8,790 nucleotides of DNA from Hyphomicrobiales bacterium (GTDB lineage: Bacteria; Pseudomonadota; Alphaproteobacteria; Rhizobiales; Xanthobacteraceae), in contig PLTE01000136.1 in NCBI GenBank assembly GCA_003164375.1, positions 387 to 9,176 of the forward strand, written 5' to 3'. Every line of letters begins with the position of its first letter. Position 1 is the stretch's first letter. The notes beneath the pieces are model-generated. The model was not told the origin of the DNA, did not search any database, and saw nothing but the letters and a program-made list of their open reading frames with translations. A program made the translations under genes and the position numbers. Below, in pieces: positions 1 to 6,215 of this stretch.

Positions 1-291
1 GATCGACAGGCAGCCTTCCTCGTAAGTCGCGGTCTCGTCCGAGCTCCAGGTGATTTCCGGATTGATGAAGACCCGCGGCTTGTGATTGTCCTCTTTCTTC
101 GACAGATCCATGGTGACGACGCGCTTGGCGACGCCGAGCTGGATCGCCGCAAGCCCGATGCCGGGCGCGTCATACATGGTCTCGAACATGTCATCGATCA
201 GCGCGCGCAGATCGGCGTCGGCGTTTGTGACCGGCTCGGAAGAGAGCCGCAGCCGCTTGTCGGGAAGTTTTATGATTTCGCGCACAGCCAT
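1..291 (-). CDS. def: Peptide deformylase, N-terminal 97 codons (runs off the left edge)
   Basis: This enzyme removes the formyl group from the N-terminal methionine of nascent proteins at the ribosome and is a cytoplasmic metalloenzyme. Reading the minus strand from the ATG at 291-289 gives 97 codons ending exactly at base 1. The protein starts MAVREIIKLPDKRL. Motif 1 (GIGLAAIQ, residues 44-51) and motif 2 (EGCLS, residues 92-96) are both intact, and Cys94 is the expected metal ligand. The third motif, HEXXH with the other metal ligands and catalytic Glu, lies beyond the window. The family is usually about 170 residues, so slightly over half is visible. The ATG fits the usual family N-terminus; only a weak GAG ribosome-binding element (300-298) precedes it. 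The gene is divergent from rmuC. In related alphaproteobacteria I recall def being followed by fmt, which would lie to the left of this window. Confidence 0.97.
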   Translation of the reverse strand, partial: MAVREIIKLPDKRLRLSSEPVTNADADLRALIDDMFETMYDAPGIGLAAIQLGVAKRVVTMDLSKKEDNHKPRVFINPEITWSSDETATYEEGCLSI

Positions 292-317
292 GGTGGTCTC
301 AAAGCCCTTGGTCGGCG

Positions 318-345
318 ATTTAAGCGGTGCGTAAAGCGCGGTCAA
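318..345 (-). promoter_or_regulatory. Putative sigma-70-type promoter for def
   Basis: On the minus strand a TTGACC -35 element (345-340, five of six matches to TTGACA) is followed after 16 bases by TTAAAT (323-318, four of six matches to TATAAT). The transcript would start near base 311, leaving a short leader of about 20 bases before the def ATG at 291. Position, spacing and orientation fit, but this is a consensus match only. Confidence 0.5.
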
Positions 346-359
346 TGCGCGCGGGGCGT

Positions 360-405
360 CGAACGGTCCGTTGATCCTTCCGCCGCGACGCGATATGACC
401 GTTCG
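360..405. promoter_or_regulatory. 9-bp perfect inverted repeat bracketing the rmuC promoter
   Basis: CGAACGGTC at 360-368 is the exact reverse complement of GACCGTTCG at 397-405, with 28 bases between the arms and an arm centre-to-centre distance of 37 bases. The putative rmuC -35 box lies between the arms and the -10 box runs into the right arm. The placement suggests a divided operator, but the regulator is unknown and chance in GC-rich DNA is not excluded. Confidence 0.35.
371..399 (+). promoter_or_regulatory. Putative promoter for rmuC (and the overlapping ampG)
   Basis: TTGATC (371-376) and TATGAC (394-399) are separated by 17 bases, each matching four of six consensus positions. The predicted start near 406 leaves a leader of about 37 bases before the rmuC ATG. 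It lies back-to-back with the def promoter, their -35 boxes 25 bases apart. Confidence 0.45.
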
Positions 406-430
406 CTCTTCGTTCTAAGGGCTGAGTCGC

Positions 431-436
431 GGAAAG
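431..436 (+). promoter_or_regulatory. Ribosome binding site of rmuC
   Basis: GGAAAG ends six bases before the ATG at 443. It supports that start over any other start codon in the frame. Confidence 0.65.
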
Positions 437-442
437 CTGCGC

Positions 443-1564
443 ATGACCGAAAGCCTGCCGTTCCTTTTGGCCGTTCTCGTCGCCTGCGCCGCGCTGGTCG
501 CGCTCGGCATCGTGCTGTGGCGGGCGCGCCAGCCCGGCCATCCGCCGGGCGCGGTGATGGCCGAATTGGCCCGCGCCCAGACCGATACCGCGACGCGGCT
601 CGAAGCCATGATCGGCATGCTCGCGCGCGGCCAAACGCAACTCCAGCACGCGGTCAACGAGCGGCTCGATACCGTCTCGCACCGGCTCGGCGATTCGCTG
701 GAAAAGACCAAGCAGAGCACCACCGAGAACCTGCAGAAGCTCAACGAGCGGCTCGCCGTCATCGATAGCGCGCAGAAGAACATCACCGACCTCGCCACCC
801 AGGTGAGCTCGCTGCAAGGCGTGCTGTCCAACAAGCAGTCGCGCGGCGCGTTCGGGCAAGGCCGGATGGAGGCGATCGTTGCCGACGGGTTGCCGAAGGG
901 CGCCTACGCCTTCCAGCACACGCTGTCGAACCGCACCCGGCCCGACTGCTGCGTATTCATGCCCGACAAGCGGCTCCTTGTGATCGACGCCAAATTTCCG
1001 CTCGAAGGCGTCACCGCTTATCGCGATGCCAAGACCGACGACGAGCGCAAGGTCGCGGCGCAGCGGCTGCGCGCCGACGTCGGCAAGCATGTCGCCGACA
1101 TCGCGGAAAAATATCTGGTCCCGGGCGAAACCCAGGAAATGGCGCTGATGTTCGTGCCGTCGGAATCGGTCTATGCCGATCTGCACGACGGTTTCGACGA
1201 CGTGGTGCAGAAGGCCTATCGCGCCCGCGTCGTGGTGGTGTCGCCGTCGCTCTTGATGCTGGCGATCCAGGTGGTGCAGCAAATTCAGAAGGACGCCCGC
1301 ATGCGCGAGGCGGCCGATCAGATTCGCGACGAAGTCGGGCGCCTGGTCAAGGACGTGAGCCTGTTGGGCGATCGCGTCCGCAAGCTGCAGTCCCATTTCA
1401 ATCAGGCCAGCGAGGATGTTCGGCAGTCGATCGTGTCGATCGAAAAGATCGAAACGCGCGGCGAGCGCATCCAGCATGTCGAGCTTGGCGGCGTGGTGCC
1501 AGTACCGGCCGCCTCGAATGTCATTGCCGGTCCGATGACGCGCAAGCTGGAAGCGGGCGAGTGA
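443..1564 (+). CDS. rmuC: DNA recombination protein RmuC (membrane-anchored, nuclease-like fold)
   Basis: RmuC-family proteins are linked to limiting DNA rearrangements such as inversions at short inverted repeats; the biochemical activity is not well settled. The 373-residue product has one N-terminal membrane segment (about residues 6-27) and then a long Gln/Glu/Arg-rich helical stretch (about 35-133) that looks like a coiled coil. The conserved RmuC core follows, opening with RGAFGQGRME (134-143) and containing VIDAKFPLEG (from 180), whose Asp182 and Lys184 fit a PD-(D/E)XK-like nuclease core. A further Gln/Arg-rich helical stretch lies near the C-terminus. E. coli RmuC is about 475 residues; this shorter length is in my recollection normal for alphaproteobacteria. 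The ATG has a good ribosome-binding site. The stop overlaps the start of the next gene by four bases, so the two are probably cotranscribed and translationally coupled. I see no frameshift or odd composition. Confidence 0.95.
   Translation: MTESLPFLLAVLVACAALVALGIVLWRARQPGHPPGAVMAELARAQTDTATRLEAMIGMLARGQTQLQHAVNERLDTVSHRLGDSLEKTKQSTTENLQKLNERLAVIDSAQKNITDLATQVSSLQGVLSNKQSRGAFGQGRMEAIVADGLPKGAYAFQHTLSNRTRPDCCVFMPDKRLLVIDAKFPLEGVTAYRDAKTDDERKVAAQRLRADVGKHVADIAEKYLVPGETQEMALMFVPSESVYADLHDGFDDVVQKAYRARVVVVSPSLLMLAIQVVQQIQKDARMREAADQIRDEVGRLVKDVSLLGDRVRKLQSHFNQASEDVRQSIVSIEKIETRGERIQHVELGGVVPVPAASNVIAGPMTRKLEAGE
1549..1553 (+). promoter_or_regulatory. Ribosome binding site deciding the GTG start of ampG
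   Basis: GGAAG inside the last codons of rmuC ends seven bases before the GTG at 1561. This supports the GTG start and the four-base GTGA overlap, rather than the ATG at 1651, which would cut into the first membrane segment. Confidence 0.65.
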
Positions 1565-2913
1565 CGCCTGAAGATTCCAGCACCGCCGTTCCGCGCCAGC
1601 CGTTAGCGGACACGTTCGCGGTCTATTTCAAGCCGCGCGTGCTGATCGTGATGTTCCTCGGCTTCTCGTCGGGCCTGCCGCTCGCTTTGTCGGGCTCGAC
1701 GCTGTTCGTGTGGATGACCGAGGCCGGCGTCAATCTCGGCACCATCGGCCTGTTTGCGCTGGTCGGCACGCCCTATACGATAAAGTTCCTGTGGGCGCCG
1801 CTGATCGACGCGCTCGATGTGCCGGTATTGTCGCGGCGCTTCGGCCGGCGGCGCGGCTGGCTCTTGCTGTCGCAGTTCTTGCTGATCGCGGCGATCGTGC
1901 TGCTCGGCACCTGCGACCCGACGACGTCCGCCGTCGTCGTCGCGCTCGGCGCGCTTCTGGTCGCCACCGCCTCGGCGACCCAGGACATTATTGTTGATGC
2001 ATTCCGGGTCGAGAGCTTGGACGAAAGCGAGCAGGCGGCCGGCATGGCGTCCTACGTCGCCGCCTATCGCATCGGCATGCTGGCCTCGACCGCGGGCGCG
2101 TTGTTTTTGGTGAGCGGCTTTCAAAGTTTCGGCCTCGGCCACCACGCCGCCTGGACCGCTGGCTATGCCGTCATGGCGGCGCTCGTTCTGATCGGCGTGG
2201 CGACCACGCTGTCTGCCGCCGAACCGGAAAAATCCTTAAACGCCAATGCGGCGCATGCGCGGGAAAACACCGGCCGACGCATCGTCGAAGCGGCCGTCGG
2301 CGCGTTTTCCGAATTTCTCACCCGCGACATGGCGTTCCTCGCACTGGTTTTCGTCGTTTTGTTCAAGTTCACCGACGCGCTGTCCGGCGCGATGACGGCG
2401 CCGTTCGTGATCGATCTCGGTTTTTCGCGTAACGAATATGCCGCCATCATCAAAGGCGTGGGCCTTGCCGCAACGCTCCTCGGCGGCTTCGCCGGCGGCT
2501 CCGTGGCGCGCGCTCTTTCGCTGCCGGCAAGTCTGTGGATCGGCGGCGTGCTGCAAGGGCTCGCCAATCTCGCTTTTTCGGCTCAGGCCATGCTGGGACA
2601 TAACGCGGCTTGGCTGACTTTCGCGATCGTTGTCGAGAACTTCACCAGCGCCATCGGCACCGTGATCTTTGTCGCTTATCTGTCGGCGCTGTGCCGCAAC
2701 CCGCTGCACACGGCGACGCAATATGCGCTGCTCACCGCACTCGCCGCCTTCGGCCGCACCTACCTGTCGTCGGGTGCGGGCTTCATCGCCGCAGCGGCCG
2801 GCTGGGCGTGGTTCTTCGCCATCTGCGCCGCGGCGGGTCTGCCGGCCTTGGCCTTGCTCGCCGTGTTGCAATGGCGCGGGCACTTTGACGGCCTGGCGCT
2901 GCCCAAAAAATGA
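1561..2913 (+). CDS. ampG: AmpG-family muropeptide permease (MFS transporter)
   Basis: This inner-membrane transporter of the major facilitator superfamily imports GlcNAc-anhydroMurNAc muropeptides from the periplasm for peptidoglycan recycling. In many Gram-negative bacteria this import also supplies the signal for beta-lactamase induction. The 450-residue product is strongly hydrophobic with about twelve membrane segments in two halves. They are joined by a polar loop near residues 220-255. Family hallmarks are GFSSGLPLAL (34-43) at the first helix, FLWAPLID (76-83), FGRRRGW (94-100) in the following cytoplasmic loop, and ATQDIIVDA (from 139). The GTG start overlaps the rmuC stop and has its own ribosome-binding site. 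Location ahead of a penicillin-binding protein fits a cell-wall role. I see no ampR, beta-lactamase or amidase gene in the window, so a link to resistance is not shown. A related PAT-family transporter with another substrate cannot be excluded. Confidence 0.88.
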   Translation: MTPEDSSTAVPRQPLADTFAVYFKPRVLIVMFLGFSSGLPLALSGSTLFVWMTEAGVNLGTIGLFALVGTPYTIKFLWAPLIDALDVPVLSRRFGRRRGWLLLSQFLLIAAIVLLGTCDPTTSAVVVALGALLVATASATQDIIVDAFRVESLDESEQAAGMASYVAAYRIGMLASTAGALFLVSGFQSFGLGHHAAWTAGYAVMAALVLIGVATTLSAAEPEKSLNANAAHARENTGRRIVEAAVGAFSEFLTRDMAFLALVFVVLFKFTDALSGAMTAPFVIDLGFSRNEYAAIIKGVGLAATLLGGFAGGSVARALSLPASLWIGGVLQGLANLAFSAQAMLGHNAAWLTFAIVVENFTSAIGTVIFVAYLSALCRNPLHTATQYALLTALAAFGRTYLSSGAGFIAAAAGWAWFFAICAAAGLPALALLAVLQWRGHFDGLALPKK

Positions 2914-2998
2914 CGGCAGCATGACCGGGTCTGGTCTTGGCCGCGTAAACGCCAAATTACCGGGATTTTCGGCATTTCAAAGCGGCCCGGCGCTCTCG

Positions 2999-3014
2999 CA
3001 AAAAAGTCTTTTTG
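2999..3014. repeat. AT-rich near-palindrome upstream of the penicillin-binding protein promoter
   Basis: CAAAAA (2999-3004) and TTTTTG (3009-3014) form an inverted repeat around AGTC. In another register, AAAAAG and CTTTTT pair about T3007. In a GC-rich gap this short A/T tract stands out. It lies about 28-43 bases upstream of the start predicted from the TATAAT at 3030, where a -35 or UP-like element would sit. It could also be the remnant of a terminator for ampG, but the stem is almost all A-T and weak. Confidence 0.35.
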
Positions 3015-3029
3015 TAAGGATCAAGTCGC

Positions 3030-3035
3030 TATAAT
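3030..3035 (+). promoter_or_regulatory. Perfect TATAAT -10 box for the penicillin-binding protein gene
   Basis: The hexamer matches the sigma-70 -10 consensus exactly, in otherwise GC-rich sequence. No good TTGACA-like -35 box lies 16-18 bases upstream; an A/T-rich tract occupies that place. Transcription would begin near 3042, so the in-frame TTG at 3041 would fall at the very end of the message. This favours the ATG at 3086 with a leader of about 44 bases. The rest of the 172-base gap (2914-3085) shows no gene and no convincing terminator. Confidence 0.5.
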
Positions 3036-3085
3036 CGCCGTTGTATCTTTGCGTTCCTCGAACTTGGCCCGCCGCCGCAATCCCC

Positions 3086-6000
3086 ATGGACACAATCCTG
3101 GTCAAGATTTTCGCGACGGCGCTGGCGCTGAGCGAGGTCACCACGGCGCCACAGGCCGTGAAGACGCATTTCGACCGCGCGCAAGATCAAGCCGAAGTGG
3201 TGCAGATTCTACGTAACGGCTGCGAACATATGAAGCAGGCGTTCGACATTGAATCGATCAACCTTGATGAGCTCATTTCCACCGCGCTCGACGATCCGAA
3301 GGCGATGGGCGCCGACATCAAAGCCTTCCACGGTCTCAATTTTTCCGATTTGAACACCGCCTATCATCAGTTCTGCAAGAACGAGACGATCGCCAATCCG
3401 GTGGTCGACCTCGGCCAGGTCATCGACTTCTTCAACAATGCGGCGGCCGACCTGCCCGACCAGACCCGGCTGAAGGGAAAGAAGCTGCCCGGCACTACCA
3501 CGGTGCTCGACGGCGGCGGTCGCGATTTCGCCGACGTGTTCGAGCCCGGCAATCGGCGCGTCTGGGTCGGGCTTTCCGATATTCCCGACTTCGTGCAGAA
3601 GGCCTTCGTCGCCGCCGAGGATCGGCGCTTCTTTACCCATCACGGCGTCGACGAGCGCGGCATCATCCGCGCCTTCATCGGCAATCTCGGCGCGCCGGGA
3701 CGGCCGCAGGGCGGCTCCACCATCACCCAGCAGGTGGTGAAAAATCTCCTGGTCGGCGAGGACGTCACCTACGAGCGCAAGATACGCGAGATGATCGTGG
3801 CGTCGCGGCTCGAAAACACGCTGAGCAAGAATGAGATTCTCGAACTCTATCTCAATTCCACCTATCTCGGCCGTGGCTCTTGGGGCGTCGAGATGGCCGC
3901 ACGCACCTATTTCGGCAAGTCGGCGAAGGAGCTCACGATAGGCGAAGGCGCCATGCTAGCGGGCTTGTTGAAGGGGCCGAACTACTACAATCCCGATCGT
4001 CATCCCGATCGTGCCAAGGATCGTCTGGCTTACGTGCTCGGCCGCATGGAAGAGGACGGCGTCATCACCACCGCGCAGAAGGACCAGGCGCTTGCCGGGC
4101 CGCCCAAGCTCATCGCCTACGCGCACCCGCACCGCGACCTGGGTTTTCATTTCGTCGATTTTCTCGGCCGCGAGGCCAAGGCCGACGGCGTCGCCAACAT
4201 GACCGCCGAATCCTACACGGTGCATTCGACCATCAATGCGCAGTTGCAGCGCGACACCGAAGCGGCGCTGCAGGAGGGCCTGTCGCATTACGAGATTTCG
4301 ATGGGACGCGTGCAGTTCCGCGGCCCGGAAGCCAATATCGCCGACGCGATGCAGAAACTTTCGGGCAAAAGCCCGGGCGGTGTATCGTCCGATTCCGCCG
4401 CCGCTTTACCGCCTTGGCAGCAGGCCTTGCAGGCCCTGCGCTTGCCGCTCTACGACGTGCATTGGACGCCTGCGGTCGTGGTGCAGAAAGGCGACAGCAA
4501 AAAAGGCAGTGATGTCATCCGTGTAGGCCTGCCCGACGGGCGGATCCTGCCGCTGACGGGTTTGACCGGCGAAGCGCGACGCGGTCTCGGTCTCTATGAC
4601 GTCGTCTATACCAACATCGTCGAGCCAAAAGGCAGCGCGGTCAAGACCGCGGCGGCCCGTGACATCAAGGGCGGCGATGCGAAGAGCAAGAACAAACCGG
4701 CTCCCGGGTCCGCGGCCGGCCAAGCGCAATTGCGCGTGCGGCCAACGGTGCAGGGCGCGGCGCTTGTGCTGGAAAACAAAACCGGCCGCATTCTCGCCAT
4801 GGCCGGCGGTTTCTCTTATCCGTTGAGCCAACTCAACCGCGCCGCGCAGACCCAGCGTCAGCCTGGCTCGGCGATCAAGCCTTTGACTTACCTGACGGCG
4901 TTGCAGAGCGGCCTGCAGCCGAACACGCTCGTTCTCAATCAGCCGATCACGCTGCCGCCGATCGGCAGCCGCAGCGGTGGCCGCGACGTGATCAGCCGGC
5001 AGTTCGACGGCAATGCGCGGCCGGAGGATTTTTGGTCGCCGCGCAACGCCGATTACGGCGAGGGCGGGGTCTATACGCTGCGGCGGGGTCTCGAAAACTC
5101 GGTCAATGTGGTGACCGCGCATTTGCTCGACGGCGGTATCGACTCCGACCCGGCGAAGAGCCTCGACGCGGTCTGCGCCACGGCGGTCGCCGCCAAAATC
5201 TACGCGGATTGCGTGCGCTACTATCCGTTCGTGCTCGGCGCGCAGCCGGTGCGGATGATCGATCTCGCCACCTTCTATGCCGCCGTCGCCAACGAAGGTG
5301 CGTTGCCGCAACCGCACGGCATCGATTCGATCGAACAGAACGGTCGTGTGATCTACGAATATCCGAGCGCGCCGTTGCCCCGGATCGACGCCGCTGACCA
5401 CGCCTCGTTCTATCAGCTCAAGACCATCCTGCAGGGTGTGGTAGCGCGCGGCACCGCGCGCGGCATCGGGGCATTGTCGCCGTATGTCGCCGGCAAGACC
5501 GGCACCACCGAGGACGCCGTCGACGGCTGGTTCATCGGCTTCACCAATGACGTCACCGTGGCGGTGTGGGTCGGCTACGACAATGGCGACGGCAAGCGAC
5601 GCTCGCTCGGCTCCAACGAAACCGGCGCGCGGGTCGCGTTGCCGATCTTCCAGCCCATCATCGAGGCGATCTGGGCGGAGCACATCGCGCCGAAGGCGCC
5701 GCTTAACGGGCCTTCGCCCGAGGCGAAGCGGCAACTCGTCGATATTCCGATCGACTATATGACCGGTGACCGCCTCAACGGCGGGCAAAACCAAGCTGGG
5801 CAAAGCCAAGGCTTGGGATTTTTTGGTCAGAGCCTGGCACCAGCGCCAAGCCAAGGTTTTATCGAGCATTTCCGCCGCGGCGCCGATGGCCAGGCCGAAG
5901 ACACGCAATATCAACTGGTGTCGCGCGAGGACGCCTATTACCAAAACCAGCCGCAAGACAGCGGCCAACAAGGCTCTTTCTGGGGCGGGGCGCCGAACAA

Positions 6001-6178
6001 CAATAGCCAATCGGGTGCACGGTCCTATTATCCCAATCAAGGTTGGCAACAAGCGCCGTCGCAACCGGCGCCGCCCCAACAGCAGTCCCGTGGCATTTTT
6101 GGCCTGTTTCAGCCTTGGACCCAGCAGCCCGCGCCGCGGCAAAATCAGGATAATTTCTGGAGCGGGCGGGTGAATTGA
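3086..6178 (+). CDS. Bifunctional class A penicillin-binding protein (transglycosylase + transpeptidase)
   Basis: This enzyme polymerises lipid II into glycan strands and crosslinks the stem peptides at the outer face of the inner membrane. From the ATG at 3086 it is 1030 residues, longer than typical PBP1A (about 850). The GT51 domain carries EDRRFFTHHG (Glu178, general base), GGSTITQQ (209-216), RKIRE (second key Glu235), KNEILELYLN and a GRGSWGVEMAA stretch. A linker with an OB-like portion and a Lys/Ala/Pro-rich segment follows. The transpeptidase has nucleophile Ser595 in SAIK, S672-V-N674 and KTG (804-806), so all catalytic motifs are intact. Residues 1-150 are unusual: the N-terminus has only a short hydrophobic stretch (about 4-16, interrupted by Lys7), then a helical region with Cys46 and Cys97. 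The last 130 residues (about 898-1030) are Gln/Asn/Pro-rich with repeated aromatic-glycine motifs. There is no clear ribosome-binding site before the ATG; the in-frame TTG at 3041 is the alternative start. The secreted protein at 6216 follows after 37 bases. Confidence 0.94.
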   Translation: MDTILVKIFATALALSEVTTAPQAVKTHFDRAQDQAEVVQILRNGCEHMKQAFDIESINLDELISTALDDPKAMGADIKAFHGLNFSDLNTAYHQFCKNETIANPVVDLGQVIDFFNNAAADLPDQTRLKGKKLPGTTTVLDGGGRDFADVFEPGNRRVWVGLSDIPDFVQKAFVAAEDRRFFTHHGVDERGIIRAFIGNLGAPGRPQGGSTITQQVVKNLLVGEDVTYERKIREMIVASRLENTLSKNEILELYLNSTYLGRGSWGVEMAARTYFGKSAKELTIGEGAMLAGLLKGPNYYNPDRHPDRAKDRLAYVLGRMEEDGVITTAQKDQALAGPPKLIAYAHPHRDLGFHFVDFLGREAKADGVANMTAESYTVHSTINAQLQRDTEAALQEGLSHYEISMGRVQFRGPEANIADAMQKLSGKSPGGVSSDSAAALPPWQQALQALRLPLYDVHWTPAVVVQKGDSKKGSDVIRVGLPDGRILPLTGLTGEARRGLGLYDVVYTNIVEPKGSAVKTAAARDIKGGDAKSKNKPAPGSAAGQAQLRVRPTVQGAALVLENKTGRILAMAGGFSYPLSQLNRAAQTQRQPGSAIKPLTYLTALQSGLQPNTLVLNQPITLPPIGSRSGGRDVISRQFDGNARPEDFWSPRNADYGEGGVYTLRRGLENSVNVVTAHLLDGGIDSDPAKSLDAVCATAVAAKIYADCVRYYPFVLGAQPVRMIDLATFYAAVANEGALPQPHGIDSIEQNGRVIYEYPSAPLPRIDAADHASFYQLKTILQGVVARGTARGIGALSPYVAGKTGTTEDAVDGWFIGFTNDVTVAVWVGYDNGDGKRRSLGSNETGARVALPIFQPIIEAIWAEHIAPKAPLNGPSPEAKRQLVDIPIDYMTGDRLNGGQNQAGQSQGLGFFGQSLAPAPSQGFIEHFRRGADGQAEDTQYQLVSREDAYYQNQPQDSGQQGSFWGGAPNNNSQSGARSYYPNQGWQQAPSQPAPPQQQSRGIFGLFQPWTQQPAPRQNQDNFWSGRVN

Positions 6179-6215
6179 ACGACTTTCCCTTAGCGAAGAC
6201 TAGCGAGTAAATTTG

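Noticed and set aside
82..768. 228-codon plus-strand open frame spanning def, the spacer and the start of rmuC
   Set aside because: It crosses two real genes in wrong frames and becomes an Arg/Ala-rich sequence with no motif.
320..1477. 385-codon open frame on the minus strand opposite rmuC
   Set aside because: It is His/Arg/Gln-rich, a typical shadow of a GC-rich gene; the plus-strand frame encodes a clear RmuC with motifs and a ribosome-binding site.
2955..2995. Possible intrinsic terminator after ampG (CCGGG ... CCCGG)
   Set aside because: Five-base arms with a large loop and no T run at the right distance; too weak to call.
4406..6142. 578-codon open frame on the minus strand opposite the penicillin-binding protein
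   Set aside because: It is Arg-rich with no recognisable domain, and all catalytic motifs of the plus-strand gene are intact, so it is a composition artefact.
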